This document shows positions 1 to 8,687 of a DNA stretch of 64,000 nucleotides, piece after piece (position 1 is the first letter of the stretch; each line of letters starts with the position of its first letter). The notes beneath the pieces were generated by a model, which saw only the letters and a list, made by a program, of their open reading frames with translations, had not been told where the DNA came from and did no database searches. Made by a program: the position numbers and the translations under genes. Where the stretch lies: contig CP087969.1 in assembly GCA_024703915.1 (NCBI GenBank), forward strand, positions 930,001-994,000. The letters are read 5' to 3'. Origin of the DNA: Massilia sp. H-1. GTDB taxonomy: Bacteria; Pseudomonadota; Gammaproteobacteria; Burkholderiales; Burkholderiaceae_D.

Positions 1-741
1 GGATTTCTGCCCGTTCGGCACGCGAGCGGGCCTGTTCGCGCAGCGCCGCGTCGGCCTGGGCCGTCGCTTCGGCGGCTACACCGGATCGGGCGTGGCTTCG
101 CGCAGCGTCGTCGATGGTGGTCTGGGGACCGGCCACGACCACGAACAGCTGCTGCTTGCGCATGGTTTTCAGGCGGGCCAGCAGCGGCGCTTCGAGTTCG
201 GTGCTGTGGCGGGCCAGGCGCGCGCGCATACGGCACCGAACGCGCATCGAGCCACTTGGCCACCTGTTCGAGCGAGTAGCGCAGGTCGACCTGCTGCTTG
301 AGCTGCGGCGTGAAGTGTTTGCTGTCGAGCACGAACTGTTCGATCACGTACCTGGTGCGGTAGGCTGAAGGTGTCGGGCTGCTGCGCCAGATAGGCATCG
401 ATCTCGGCGCGCGTCGGCGCAGGCAGCGCTCCCGCCTTGCTTTGCAGATAAGCCTGGGCCAGGATCGCGGTATTGGCGCGTGCGATCGACTGGCGCACCA
501 GGGGGTCGCGGTCGAGTTGGTGGGCGATGGCCGCTTCCTGCAGCAGCTGGGTATCGATCAGGAAGTCCACGTGCGCCTTGTCGACCGGCGCGGCGGAAGG
601 CTCGGCCAGGCGGATGGCCACGCCGTTGACGGTGGCCAGCGGCACCGCCGGACCGGACTCGGCCCCAGCCGGACCGCAGCCGTTCAGGGCCAGGCTGCCG
701 ATGGCGCCCAGGACGGCGCACCCCATGCGCAAGCGGTTCAT
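1..741 (-). CDS. epsD: EpsD-family peptidyl-prolyl cis-trans isomerase (3' part missing)
   Basis: This is the N-terminal part of an EpsD-type lipoprotein, a SurA/parvulin-like chaperone found in exosortase-linked exopolysaccharide clusters; the C-terminus lies beyond the window. The protein begins MNRLRMGCAVLGAIGSLALN and then GC, a lipoprotein signal. It continues with a SurA-like N-terminal region (VNGVAIRLAEP, then DFLIDTQLLQEAAI and RDPLVRQSIARA). Its start overlaps the stop of the preceding small gene by ATGA. A frame break near position 362, where one base seems to have been added before a Tyr codon, and others nearer the window edge interrupt the reading. The expected text (YVIEQFVLDSKHFTP) resumes in another frame, so I treat the gene as intact. 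The family call is recall-based but fits the epsL-epsB context. Confidence 0.72.
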
Positions 742-1117
742 CGCAGCGTCCGCGTCGGGCGCAGGGCAAAGCCCGGGCCGCGGTGACGCGCCAGGTAGAC
801 AATGCAGCTTAGCCAGCAGCAGCAACAGCGCGCCGAATGGCGGCTTGGGCCGTTCGGCCACCAGCATGCTTAGGCGGCAGTCGATGGCAGCACGGTAGGC
901 AGCGGACGGCCGCTTGGCGCCGGTGCGCGCCGGCCGCCGGTACGCCGGCCAAGCCCGTACGCTGGCCGACCAGCGCCAGGCTGGCAGGCGTGCCGCTGGA
1001 GACGGCGGCCTGCACGACCGCCGTCGCTGGCAGTTCAATGACAGGGAACCCCTGCGCCGCATGGGTCCCGGCGGCGCCCAGCAGCCAGGCCGCCAGTGCG
1101 AATCGTAGTGAGCTCAT
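738..1117 (-). CDS. Small exported/membrane protein of the eps cluster, function unknown
   Basis: The protein starts MSSLRFALAAWLLGAAGTHA, a clear Sec signal peptide. Once two lesions of the GCCGGC class are corrected (near 820 and 870), it ends with a hydrophobic segment (FGALLLLLAGCIVYLARHR) and a basic tail, GFALRPTRTLR. Signal peptide, short body, C-terminal hydrophobic helix and arginine-rich end resemble the general plan of a sortase or exosortase substrate, but I see no PEP or other recognised sorting motif. The stop overlaps the epsD start by ATGA, so the two are probably coupled. As printed, the frame is broken in the middle (roughly 880-960) and the exact central sequence is uncertain. 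I do not recognise the family. Confidence 0.5.
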
Positions 1118-1163
1118 AGCATCCTTTCGTTGGTGGTTTCGGAAGTGTTGTTCAGCAGTTGGA

Positions 1164-2558
1164 TTAATAGGCATTGTCACGTCCCAGTACGACTTTCACG
1201 GTGCGCAGGACGATCCACAAATCGAGCGAGAGCGACCAGTTGCGCAGGTAATCGAGGTCGAATTCGACCCGCGCGGCCATTTTGTCGAGCGTGTCGGTCT
1301 CGCCGCGCAAGCCGTTCACCTGGGCCCAGCCGGTAATGCCCGGCTTGACCTTGTGACGCAGCATGTAACCCTTGATCAGTCCCCGGTACTGTTCGTTGTG
1401 CGCGACCGCGTGCGGACGCGGCCCGACGATGCTCATGCTGCCGCCCAGCACATTGAGGAACTGCGGCAATTCGTCGAGCGAGGTGCGGCGCAGCACGGCG
1501 CCCAGGCGCGTGACGCGCTGGTCGTCCTTGCGCGCCTGGGTGACGCGGGCGCCGTCCTCGCACACGGCCATCGAGCGGAACTTGTAGACGACGATCTCGT
1601 CGCCGTTGAGGCCATAGCGGCGCTGGCGGAAAATGACCGGACCCTTGGACGTGAACTTGACCGCCGCCGCAATGCTCAGCATGATCGGCGCCAGCAGCAA
1701 CAGGCTGACCGAGGCCAGCGCGATGTCGCTGGCGCGCTTGACCAGGCTGTTCAGACCGGAGAACGGCGTTTCGCAAATGGCCACCACCGGCATGCCGCCG
1801 ACTTCGTCGAAGCGCGCCTGCATCAGGTCGAAGGTGACCAGATCGGGCAGGAAGTAGATGGAGGCGGTCGTGTCCTGCAGTTCGTCGAGCAGCTGGCGGC
1901 CGCGCGGCTGGGCCGACATCGACTGGCTGATGAAGATCATGTTGATATTGGCTTCGCGCACATAGGCGGCGGCGTCAGCCATTTTGCCGAGGAAGGCAGC
2001 CTGCGGCACCTCGGTGGCCAGGCGCTCCTCGGCCCGGTCGTCGAAGAAACCGCGCACTTCCATCATGCGGTGCGGCGACTCGGCGATGCGGCGCGCGAGC
2101 GTGAGCCCGGTCTGGTTGAGGCCGACGATGACGACCGAACGCGGCTGGCCCGCGCGGTGCAGGCGCATGGCAAAGCGGCGCAGCGCCAGGTGGCTTAAGC
2201 CAGCAGCATGAACGGGGTGATGCAGAACCAGCTCCCGATCACGCGCTCCGAATACAAATAGGCGTAGCCGGTCGCGTAGCCGATCAGGACGATGATGGCG
2301 ACAAAGATCGCCCAGCCGAAAAGATGCCGCGCGCCAGGGAGCGCAGGCCGCCGATGCGCCAGTTGCGGTGCGAGATCGATCTGTTCATGCAAATACGACG
2401 CGACAAAGAAAGCGATAATCGCCAGCACCAGATAGTGGCCGGAGAACGGCTCGTTCTGCACGCGTGAGCACGAACAGGGTGCCAAGTATCACCACCGGAT
2501 CGAGTGTTCGTTTGAAAAACGAAAACACCGGGATATCGTGGACTGTAGTCAGGTGCAT
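1164..2558 (-). CDS. epsB: Undecaprenyl-phosphate glucose phosphotransferase (EpsB/WcaJ type)
   Basis: This polyprenyl-phosphate sugar-phosphate transferase would start exopolysaccharide repeat-unit synthesis at the inner membrane. The N-terminal half holds several hydrophobic helices (GHYLVLAIIAFFVASYL, then WAIFVAIIVLIGYATG) and a CoA-binding-like middle (SVVIVGLNQTGLTLARRI). The C-terminal catalytic domain shows the bacterial sugar transferase signatures: KRASDIALASVSLLLLAPI, a GPVIFRQRRYG loop, YKFRSM, RTSLDELPQFLNVL, MSIVGPRPHA and KPGITGWAQVNGLRGET. It ends in VLGRDNAY, as family members often do. Total length is about 460 residues, as expected. Three frame breaks occur: near 2460, near 2340, and at 2193-2200, where GCCGGC reads GCTTAAGC. 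The start is ATG at 2556-2558, just downstream of epsL. Confidence 0.85.
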
Positions 2559-2562
2559 GCGT

Positions 2563-3767
2563 TCAGAACTCGTATTTAAGTGACAGTTGCAGACCGCTGC
2601 CGGGATAACTGTTGCCTGGCAGCGTGGAACGACGTTTGGTGCGGTAAGCCTGTGCACCCAGACGCAGATGCGTCGTGGCGCGGTACTGGAGTTTGACCAC
2701 GGCGCTATTGACTAGATCCTCACGCTCAGGCTGCGTGGCAGGCAAACCGGCCATGCCGCTGTACCGGCTGGTCTCGTGTTTGAGCTGAACGTCGGCGCGC
2801 ATTTTGTCCGACGCATTCCAGGTCGCCCCCAGGTTCACGCCCTGGTTCAGGGTGTAGCTGGCGGTGATATCGTCGAGGGCGCCGATTTCGCGCCACACGC
2901 CCGCCGCCACGCCGAGCTTGGCGCTGGCTTGCCAGTTCGCCTGCAAGCGCGCATTGATGCCGCTGTAGTCGCGCGCGGCGAACGCTTCGTGCTTGCGCCG
3001 CACCGGACCGCCCAGGAATTGCAGCTGGGTCTTGCCCGTCGCCAGCCAGCTGACTTTGATCTTGACTTCATCCTGCGTGTAGTTATTACTCACCGCCACG
3101 TCGCCCAGCTGCTGCGGGAAAGGGTAGCGTCCGTTCGTATGGCGCAGCTGGGTGCCGACGGTGCTGCCGCTGCGCGCCAGGTAATCGAGGCCGAGTTCGC
3201 TCATCTGCTCGACGCGGTCCAGGCCCTGCTGGGAGTCGAGCTCGTGCTCGAGGCTCGAGCGCGCGACGCCGGCGCGCAGGCGCCAGCTCGGATGCAGCAG
3301 GTAGCCAGCGTCGGCAAACTGGCGGCGCTCGGACCGCAAGTTGCGCTCGCGGCCATGGAAATTGACGAACGGCGCCAGCGCCTTGACATAGCTGGTGCCC
3401 AGATTGCCGTCGAGATGGTCGCCGAGGTGCCAGTTCCAGTTGACGCGCAGGTCCTTGGCCACGTGATCGAGCTCGGGCAGGCTGTCGTAGCGAATATTGG
3501 TAAAGTGCAGCGCCGCTGACAGGGCCTGCTGGCTGATTCGCTTATCGACGAGTACGCCCGCGCTGGTCTGTTGCGAGGCCCGACGATTGCGCCGCGGCCG
3601 CCACCGGCGACGCCGTCACCGGCGCCCAGCACATTGTCCTCATGCATCAACGCATACCCGACATACGGCCGTACGACTTCTTCAGGCGCGGCCTGCGCGG
3701 GCAAACTCGTTAACGCTCCCAATAAATGCGCGCAGCACACTGCACGCACAGCAGTTTCGGATTTCAT
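2563..3767 (-). CDS. epsL: Exopolysaccharide outer-membrane protein EpsL
   Basis: This is a predicted outer-membrane beta-barrel of the exosortase B-associated EpsL family, first gene of the minus-strand eps operon. The start MKSETAVRAVCCAHLLGALT is followed by a signal-peptidase site near LPAQA-AP. The mature protein has many alternating short strands (for example GNLGTSYVKALAPFVNF, EQMSELGLDYLARSGSTV) and ends LQLSLKYEF with the terminal Phe typical of BAM substrates. One frame break near 3580 separates signal and barrel. The next gene, epsB, begins 5 bp after the stop, so one transcript is likely. EpsL family membership is recalled; the barrel and export signals are visible. Confidence 0.78.
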
Positions 3768-4461
3768 TGAAGCCGCTCCATTCAAAAGATATGCACAAAG
3801 GCTCACACCATCGCCAGCGTGCAGGGAATGCAACAGCCACAGCAGGTTCCGATAACTACCGCACCGCGGCACTGCGCCACGGCTTGGCGGTCAGAAAATT
3901 GCGTCAATCAGGATGCCCGCTTTGCAGGGTCCATTCGGCTCTGCACGCCAGTCCGAGGGGTATCTTCACCGTCGGTTCCTGAATAGCGGAAATAGATTGA
4001 TTTGCATCAAATTGACGCTCGAATTATAGATTAATTTGAATTGTTGCACGTGCGTTAATCTCCAATCGTGCGTAACAGATGTAACACCCTGTAACTCCTG
4101 TACTCGTACTACAGAGTATTGTCTAGTAAATAAACTTTCTTTTTACATCACTCTGGCGTACATGCCAATTTCCCATTATATTCAATAGCTTAGTGGCAAT
4201 TTCTTGCCATTCGGTCAGTTTCACGTCTTTAATTTCCCCATTTGAATTTTGTTGCACAAAGAAAAATAACGGTTGGCAAAATCGTTGCTGCAGTGCGCAA
4301 AATGCCAATGCAAATGTCATTTTGTGCAATTCTTTTACGCAATTTGATTAATCATTTTGAAACTAAGTGTTGTGCCGCACAGGAATTTTTTGAGGCGGAA
4401 ATAGAACTTGTCTCGGAAAGGCCTAATATTTCTCTACGGGAAAATTTTTGTGAGGTCATGT
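3768..4461. other. AT-rich intergenic region between epsL and a divergent lipoprotein gene
   Basis: This roughly 690-base stretch holds no convincing gene. From about 4000 onward it is much richer in A and T than its surroundings. A short minus-strand reading frame around 4123-4329 (starting MHKMTFALAFCALQQ) lacks a good ribosome site and any recognisable motif, so I do not call it. The region must hold the promoters of the minus-strand eps operon and the plus-strand lipoprotein gene; the latter has a candidate sigma-54 promoter. Confidence 0.6.
4274..4289 (+). promoter_or_regulatory. Candidate sigma-54 (-24/-12) promoter
   Basis: The sequence TGGCAAAATCGTTGCT matches the sigma-54 consensus TGGCACG-N4-TTGCW at every core position except two. 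The invariant GG (4275-4276) and GC (4287-4288) are exactly ten bases apart. It points toward the lipoprotein gene starting at 4462, leaving a leader of about 160 bases. Exosortase-linked exopolysaccharide systems are often under RpoN-dependent regulators, so the site fits the neighbourhood. No activator binding sites were identified. Confidence 0.5.
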
Positions 4462-5604
4462 ATGTTTAACGTTTCAACGAAGCAGTCCTTGTCCGGCGCC
4501 ATCCGTCCGGCCCCGATCGCGCTCACGGTCTTTGCCAGCGCGTTCTTGCTGACCGCGTGCGGCGGCGGAAGCGAGACCGACGCCACCCCAAGTCCGGGCG
4601 CAAACCTCACTGTCATCGCAGCCTAAGCAGCCACACCGCCCGTCGCCGCACCGGACGCCCCCTCCACGGTCGTGACCGACGCCCTGCCGACCGATGCCAT
4701 CTTCGCGCCCACCAGTTTCTGGTACACGCCGATCCCGGCCAGCGTGCCGCTGCATCCGAACACCACCGGTTTCGTCGCTGAATTCCTGCGCCAGAAAGCG
4801 GCCTATTACGGCACCGTCAACATCAATACCTGGTCGTATGCGAGCCCCGTGTACACGGCACAAGCCGACACGCCGCCACTGCGCGTGGCGTACTCAATTG
4901 CCAGAACAAGATTTACGGTGGTAGGCGCTGGAAGCGCAGTGGACCAACGTCCCCATGCCTTCCACGGCTGCGCCAGCCGATGGCTCGGATGCCGAAATGA
5001 CCGTGCATCAGCCATCGACGGATTCGCTGTGGGAATTCTGGGTCACCAAGAAGAATGTGGACGGACAATGGCAGGCATGCTGGGGCGGCAAGATGAGCAA
5101 CGTCAGCACCAGCAATGGCATCTGGCCTTTCCCTTACGGCACGACCGCGACCGGCCTGCCCTTCGTGGGCGGACAAATCACGGCGGAAGAACTGAGCCGC
5201 GGCGAGATCCGCCACGTGATCGGGATCTCGCTGGTCGAGGTGGAAGCGGCCGGACTGCTGTCGTGGTAGGCAGGAACCGCTCGGACGGGCTCAATCCGCT
5301 GGGCGTGCCGAACCGGATTCCGCAAGGCTTGCGCTTCCGGCTGGACCCGACGATCCAGGTTGATTCCCTGCCGATGACCGCGGTAAGCAAGACCATCGCC
5401 AAGGCAGCCCAGAAGTACGGCTTCGTCGTGTGGGACAAGGCCGGTGCGATCTCGCTGCGCGCGCAGAACCCGAAGACCTACACCGCCATGGGCCAGGTCA
5501 ATCCCTACCCGACCCTGTTCTGGGGCAAGCCCTCGTACGCGGTACTCGATGGCTTCCCTTGGGACAAGCTGCAGTTTCTGCCTATGGATTACGGCAAGCC
5601 CTGA
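4462..5604 (+). CDS. Secreted lipoprotein of unknown function
   Basis: The protein opens with a lipoprotein signal: MFNVSTKQSL, a hydrophobic core ALTVFASAFLL, then the lipobox LTACGGGSE. A Pro/Ala-rich linker follows, then a globular domain with conserved-looking blocks (APTSFWYTPIPASVPLHPNT, DSLWEFWVTKKN, WPFPYGTTATGLPFVGGQ, RGEIRHVIGISL, KYGFVVWDKAGAISLRAQNP) and the end KLQFLPMDYGKP. I recall similar uncharacterised secreted proteins in actinobacteria and Massilia, but no function. The frame is broken at 4621-4628 (GCCGGC read as GCCTAAGC), near 4900 and near 5268; without these the gene is continuous. The start is the ATG after GAGG at 4452-4455; the ATG four bases earlier stops at once. 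A strong terminator follows. Confidence 0.7.
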
Positions 5605-5622
5605 TCCGCTTGCGCGCAAACA

Positions 5623-5656
5623 AAAGGCAGTGACGCGCGCTCGTCACTGCCTTTTT
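5623..5656 (+). terminator. Rho-independent terminator
   Basis: A perfect stem (AAAGGCAGTGAC paired with GTCACTGCCTTT) encloses a loop of about eight bases and runs into a short T tract. It closes the lipoprotein gene 18 bases after its stop codon. Confidence 0.88.
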
Positions 5657-5829
5657 CGCCTCGCGCCTGGGAAGCCGAACTAGGCAATGCAACAATAGAC
5701 CTGTGACAATGTCCAGCAACGAAATCTTGCTAGGCTAGATCAGTGCCAATGACAAGGCCGCTGATTTCTCCATCGAGAAATTCTCTTCGCATCCAATTCA
5801 TGTTCGACAATCCAACTAAGGGAAATCGT

Positions 5830-6055
5830 ATGAACGAGCTCACTACCGATGAAATCAACTTCGTCTCCGGCGCCTAAGCACCAGCGAAGCAGGAACCGCA
5901 GCAGGACTCGCAGCCTAAGCATCGGCACGATCAGTTTCAGCGCTGCTGCGCTCGGGACCATTTCCGTTGCCGCCGCATTTGCCGCCAGTCCCATTGCGGT
6001 GGTTGCGATGGTCGGCCTGGCTGCATATGCAGGATATCAACTGGCCACCAAATAG
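5830..6055 (+). CDS. Double-glycine-leader bacteriocin-like peptide, copy A
   Basis: After two GCCGGC-class corrections (5872-5879 and 5913-5920) this reads as a 73-residue peptide. The leader MNELTTDEINFVSGA fits the class II double-glycine rule exactly: Leu -12, Glu -8, Ile -7, Val -4, Gly -2, Ala -1. The predicted mature part is Gly/Ala-rich and hydrophobic (TISVAAAFAASPIAVVAMV, then GLAAYAGYQLATK), as expected of a pore-forming, membrane-active peptide. Leader removal would need a C39-peptidase ABC transporter, which is not in this window. The ribosome site AAGGGAA precedes the ATG. A paralogue lies at 15216-15434 with the same leader and C-terminal block. Alternatives are a non-toxic secreted signal peptide. 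As printed, the sequence shows a premature stop after SGA, so automated annotation would miss the gene. Confidence 0.72.
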
Positions 6056-6094
6056 CGCCTGTTCCGATTAAGTCCATCGATAAGGAGCACTTTC

Positions 6095-6382
6095 TTGGAA
6101 ACGACAATCGACTACCTGGCGCTGCTCTGCATGTTCATTCTCGGCTTTTGCGTTGCCAACTACGCGGCACTCACGCGTCTGACAAAGCGCTTGGGGCAGA
6201 TTGAAACAGCAATGGGCATCGAAACGGAGCTGGAGCGGGCCGCCAATATTGCCCCGGACGTCGAAGAGAAAATCAAGGCAGGCAAAATCAACCAGGCGAT
6301 CAAGCTGCATCGCTCACGCTACGATATCTCGCTTGGCGAAGCACAGCTGATCATCAAAAAACACGCTGCCAACATGGCCTAG
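6095..6382 (+). CDS. Membrane-anchored protein with L7/L12-like C-terminus, possible immunity partner, copy A
   Basis: This 95-residue protein starts at TTG behind a good AAGGAG. It has one N-terminal transmembrane helix (LALLCMFILGFCVANYAAL), a short coiled region (LTKRLGQIETAMGIETELE) and a C-terminal module, IKAGKINQAIKLHRSRYDIS then LGEAQLIIKKHA. That module resembles the C-terminal domain of ribosomal protein L7/L12 (helix, then I-K-x-[HY]-R, then GLxEAxxxI). It follows the bacteriocin-like peptide by 39 bases, and the same pair recurs at 15.2-15.8 kb. Small membrane proteins next to class II bacteriocins are usually immunity proteins, so that is the best guess. It could also be an assembly or export helper. 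The printed frame is uninterrupted. Confidence 0.68.
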   Translation: METTIDYLALLCMFILGFCVANYAALTRLTKRLGQIETAMGIETELERAANIAPDVEEKIKAGKINQAIKLHRSRYDISLGEAQLIIKKHAANMA

Positions 6383-6398
6383 CCGCTTGGCGCCGCCG

Positions 6399-6427
6399 CC
6401 CGCGAATGCAAGTTCGCGGGCTCTTTT
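6399..6427 (+). terminator. Rho-independent terminator
   Basis: The stem CCCGCGAA/TTCGCGGG with a six-base loop runs into CTCTTTTC. It lies 17 bases after cassette A and separates it from the TetR gene. Confidence 0.85.
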
Positions 6428-6507
6428 CTGTCTCAATTTGGACATTCCCAAGATATTTCTGATAGGCTCGGGCCGCAGAACTCGAATTTATTTTAGGAAT
6501 GGATCAC

Positions 6508-7160
6508 ATGGCGAAGGCATCAAGCAGCGTGCAGGACCGCAAGCTGAGGGAATCCGAGCAACGCCGCAAGGACATCATCAAGGTCGTCAGGAAGCTGATC
6601 AAGACAGGTGGCACGCGCGAAATCACCCTGCGCAAAGTGGCCGAGCTGGCTTAGCTTCTCCACCACCGTCGTCTACGGTCTCTTCCAGGACAAGGCCACC
6701 CTGATCACCCAGGCCATGGATGAAGACCTGCTCGCCCTGGTCAAAGCCATGCGCCATGCGGTCGACCCTGCCCTCTCGCCGGTCGAGAACATCAAGCGCG
6801 TCGGCCACGCCTACGTTACCTTCGGCCTGCGCCACCCGGACCAGTACGCGCTCGTGTTCATGGAGCGGCGTCCGCACGCGCCGGTTGAAAACTCCAACGT
6901 CGAACACGGCAACCAGGCGCAGGACCCGTACGCGTTCGGTGTCCAGCTGTTCGTCGAGCTGGCGGCGAGCGGCCTGGTTCGCTCCGACGCCATCGAATCG
7001 ATGGCCCAGATTTTCTGGGAAGGCATACACGGCATGACCTCGCTGCGCCTGGTCTTCGGCGACAAGGAAATGTGGTTTGAACACGACGCCTTCATGCCGC
7101 CACATGGATGCCCTGATGGACGTCCTGATGACGGGCATCCTGCACCGCTTCCGCCCGTGA
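6508..7160 (+). CDS. TetR/AcrR-family transcriptional regulator
   Basis: This is a one-component repressor with an N-terminal helix-turn-helix (RKDIIKVVRKLIKTGG, ITLRKVAELAGFSTTVVYGL, FQDKATLI) and an all-helical ligand-binding C-terminus (TetR_C type, with VGHAYVTFGLRHPDQYALVF and FWEGIHGMTSLRLVF). The GCCGGC lesion at 6649-6655 falls inside the recognition helix, and a second break near 7105 shifts the last 20 residues, which should read MDALMDVLMTGILHRFRP. I chose the ATG nine bases after AGGA; an ATG nine bases upstream is possible. Two AT-rich palindromes lie just downstream, ahead of the oxidase operon, and are likely operators. Confidence 0.82.
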
Positions 7161-7198
7161 GACACTGAACACAGCCGACTTTTTCGCCCTCGCACACC

Positions 7199-7261
7199 CA
7201 AAAATAAAACGTTGTTTTATTTTTGATACATCGTTATTATCGGGAACATTGTTCTGATAAT
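7199..7261 (+). promoter_or_regulatory. Two palindromes, candidate TetR operators
   Basis: The first palindrome has perfect 12-base arms, CAAAAATAAAAC (7199-7210) and GTTTTATTTTTG (7214-7225), with a three-base centre. The second, imperfect one runs from ATTATC (7236-7241) to GATAAT (7256-7261) with an inner GGAAC/GTTC match. Both sit in an AT-rich island between the TetR gene and the oxidase operon. Their position suits repressor binding, and the first could also act as a weak terminator in either direction. Confidence 0.5.
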
Positions 7262-7304
7262 CACGCGGGGATTTGATGCGAACGGTCTTGATCCAGGATT
7301 TGCC

Positions 7305-8687
7305 ATGAGCATGCGCCGCAGGCTGTTTCTTCAGTCCGGCGCCGCCGCCCCTGCGGCCGGTGTGCTGCCCGCCCGCCCCGTGTCGGCGGCCCTGCCCGCC
7401 AGCAGCGCCGCCGTCAGCTGGCAGAACTGGTCCGGCATCGCGCAATGCCGCCCGCGCCTGCTTGCCGAACCGGCCGACGCCGCCGCCGTCGCCGCCCTGC
7501 TCAAGGGATCGGACGGCCAGGTGCGCTGCGTCGGCGCCAACCACTCGTTCACGGCGCTGGTGCCCACCGACGGCACCCTGCTCTCGCTGGACCGCATCAG
7601 CCTAGCCTGACCACCTACAACAAGACTACCCTCAGCGCCACGCTGCACGGCGGCACGCGCCTGGCGCAAGTCTCCGGCCAGCTCGACGCGGCTAGGCCTG
7701 GCACTGCGCAATCTGCCCGACATCAATATCCAGTCCCTGGCAGGCGCCATCAGCACCGCCACCCACGGCACCGGCGCCGAGCTGCTTAGCCATGCACGCC
7801 GACGTGACGTCGCTGCAGCTGATCACGCCCAAGGGCGAGCTGCTCGACATCAGCGGCCGCAATCCGGACCTGCTGGCCGCGGCCCGCGTGTCGCTCGGCA
7901 GCCTGGGCGTGATCACGCAGGTCACGATGAAGGTGGTGCTTAGGCGTTTAACCTGCGCCGCAAAGTATGGCTGGCGCCGGTCGAAGAGATGCTCGAACGC
8001 GCGCCCGAACTGGCGCGCACCCACCGCCACTTCGAGTTCTACTACCTGCCTTTCACCGGCTACGCGGCCGCGATCACGCACGTGGCCCACAGCGGCAACG
8101 AGGTCGTCATGCCGCCCTCGCAGGACGAAGACATGCTGCGCGACCTGCGCCGCCTGCGCGACTGGCTGGGCAGCTATCCCCAGTTGCGGCGCTGGAGCGC
8201 GGGCAAACTGATCGACCCGAGCCTGACCGAGCACGCCACCAACCGCTCCTGGCTGCTGCTGTCGACCGCCCGCCCGACCCGCTTCAACGAGACCGAATGC
8301 CACGTCCCGCGCGAAGCGGGCATCGCCTGCGTGCGCGAGGTGATCCGCACGCTGGAAAAGCGCAACGAAGTATTCTTCCCGCTCGAGTTCCGCTTCGTCA
8401 AAGGCGACGATGCCTGGCTCAGTCCCTTCTACCAGCGCGACAGCTGCTCGATCGCCGTCCATGCCGCCCACGGCGAGCCGTATGACTATCTGATGTCCGA
8501 AATCGGTCCCGTGTTCCGCAAATACGGCGGCCGTCCGCACTGGGGCAAGCTGCACAATCTGAAGGCCGCCGAACTGGCCGCGCTCTACCCGCGCTGGAAC
8601 GACTTCCTGGAAGTGCGGCGCAGCCTGGATCCGAGCGGGCGCATGCTCAATCCCCATCTGCGCGGCGTGTTCGGAGTGCCTGCATGA
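7305..8687 (+). CDS. Exported FAD-dependent sugar-lactone oxidase (ALO/GLO family)
   Basis: This resembles D-arabinono-/L-gulono-1,4-lactone oxidases. The N-terminus (MSMRRRLFLQSGAAAPAAG) carries a twin-arginine signal. The FAD-binding domain follows: WSGIAQCRPRLLAEPADAAA, CVGANHSFTALVPTDGTLLS, LAGAISTATHGTGAE. The ALO domain ends with the characteristic RPHWGKLH block and SLDPSGRMLNPHLRGVFG. Lesions at about 7600, 7687, 7785 and 7940 break the frame; three of the four resolve to GCCGGC (the one near 7600 does not resolve cleanly). The stop overlaps the next start by ATGA. An AGGA ribosome site lies six bases before the ATG. The substrate is unknown; coupling with a racemase-fold enzyme suggests a periplasmic route for an unusual hydroxy-acid or sugar derivative. 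Confidence 0.8.

Noticed and set aside
837-2198. A 453-residue plus-strand frame opposite epsB
   Set aside because: It runs antisense to clear glycosyltransferase motifs and has no recognisable domain.
4123-4329. A 68-residue minus-strand reading frame in the AT-rich gap
   Set aside because: It lacks a ribosome site and any motif, and its composition is that of the AT-rich intergenic DNA.
7199-7225. The AT palindrome as a simple terminator of tetR
   Set aside because: The stem is made almost only of A-T pairs and would be weak; its position before the oxidase operon fits an operator better.
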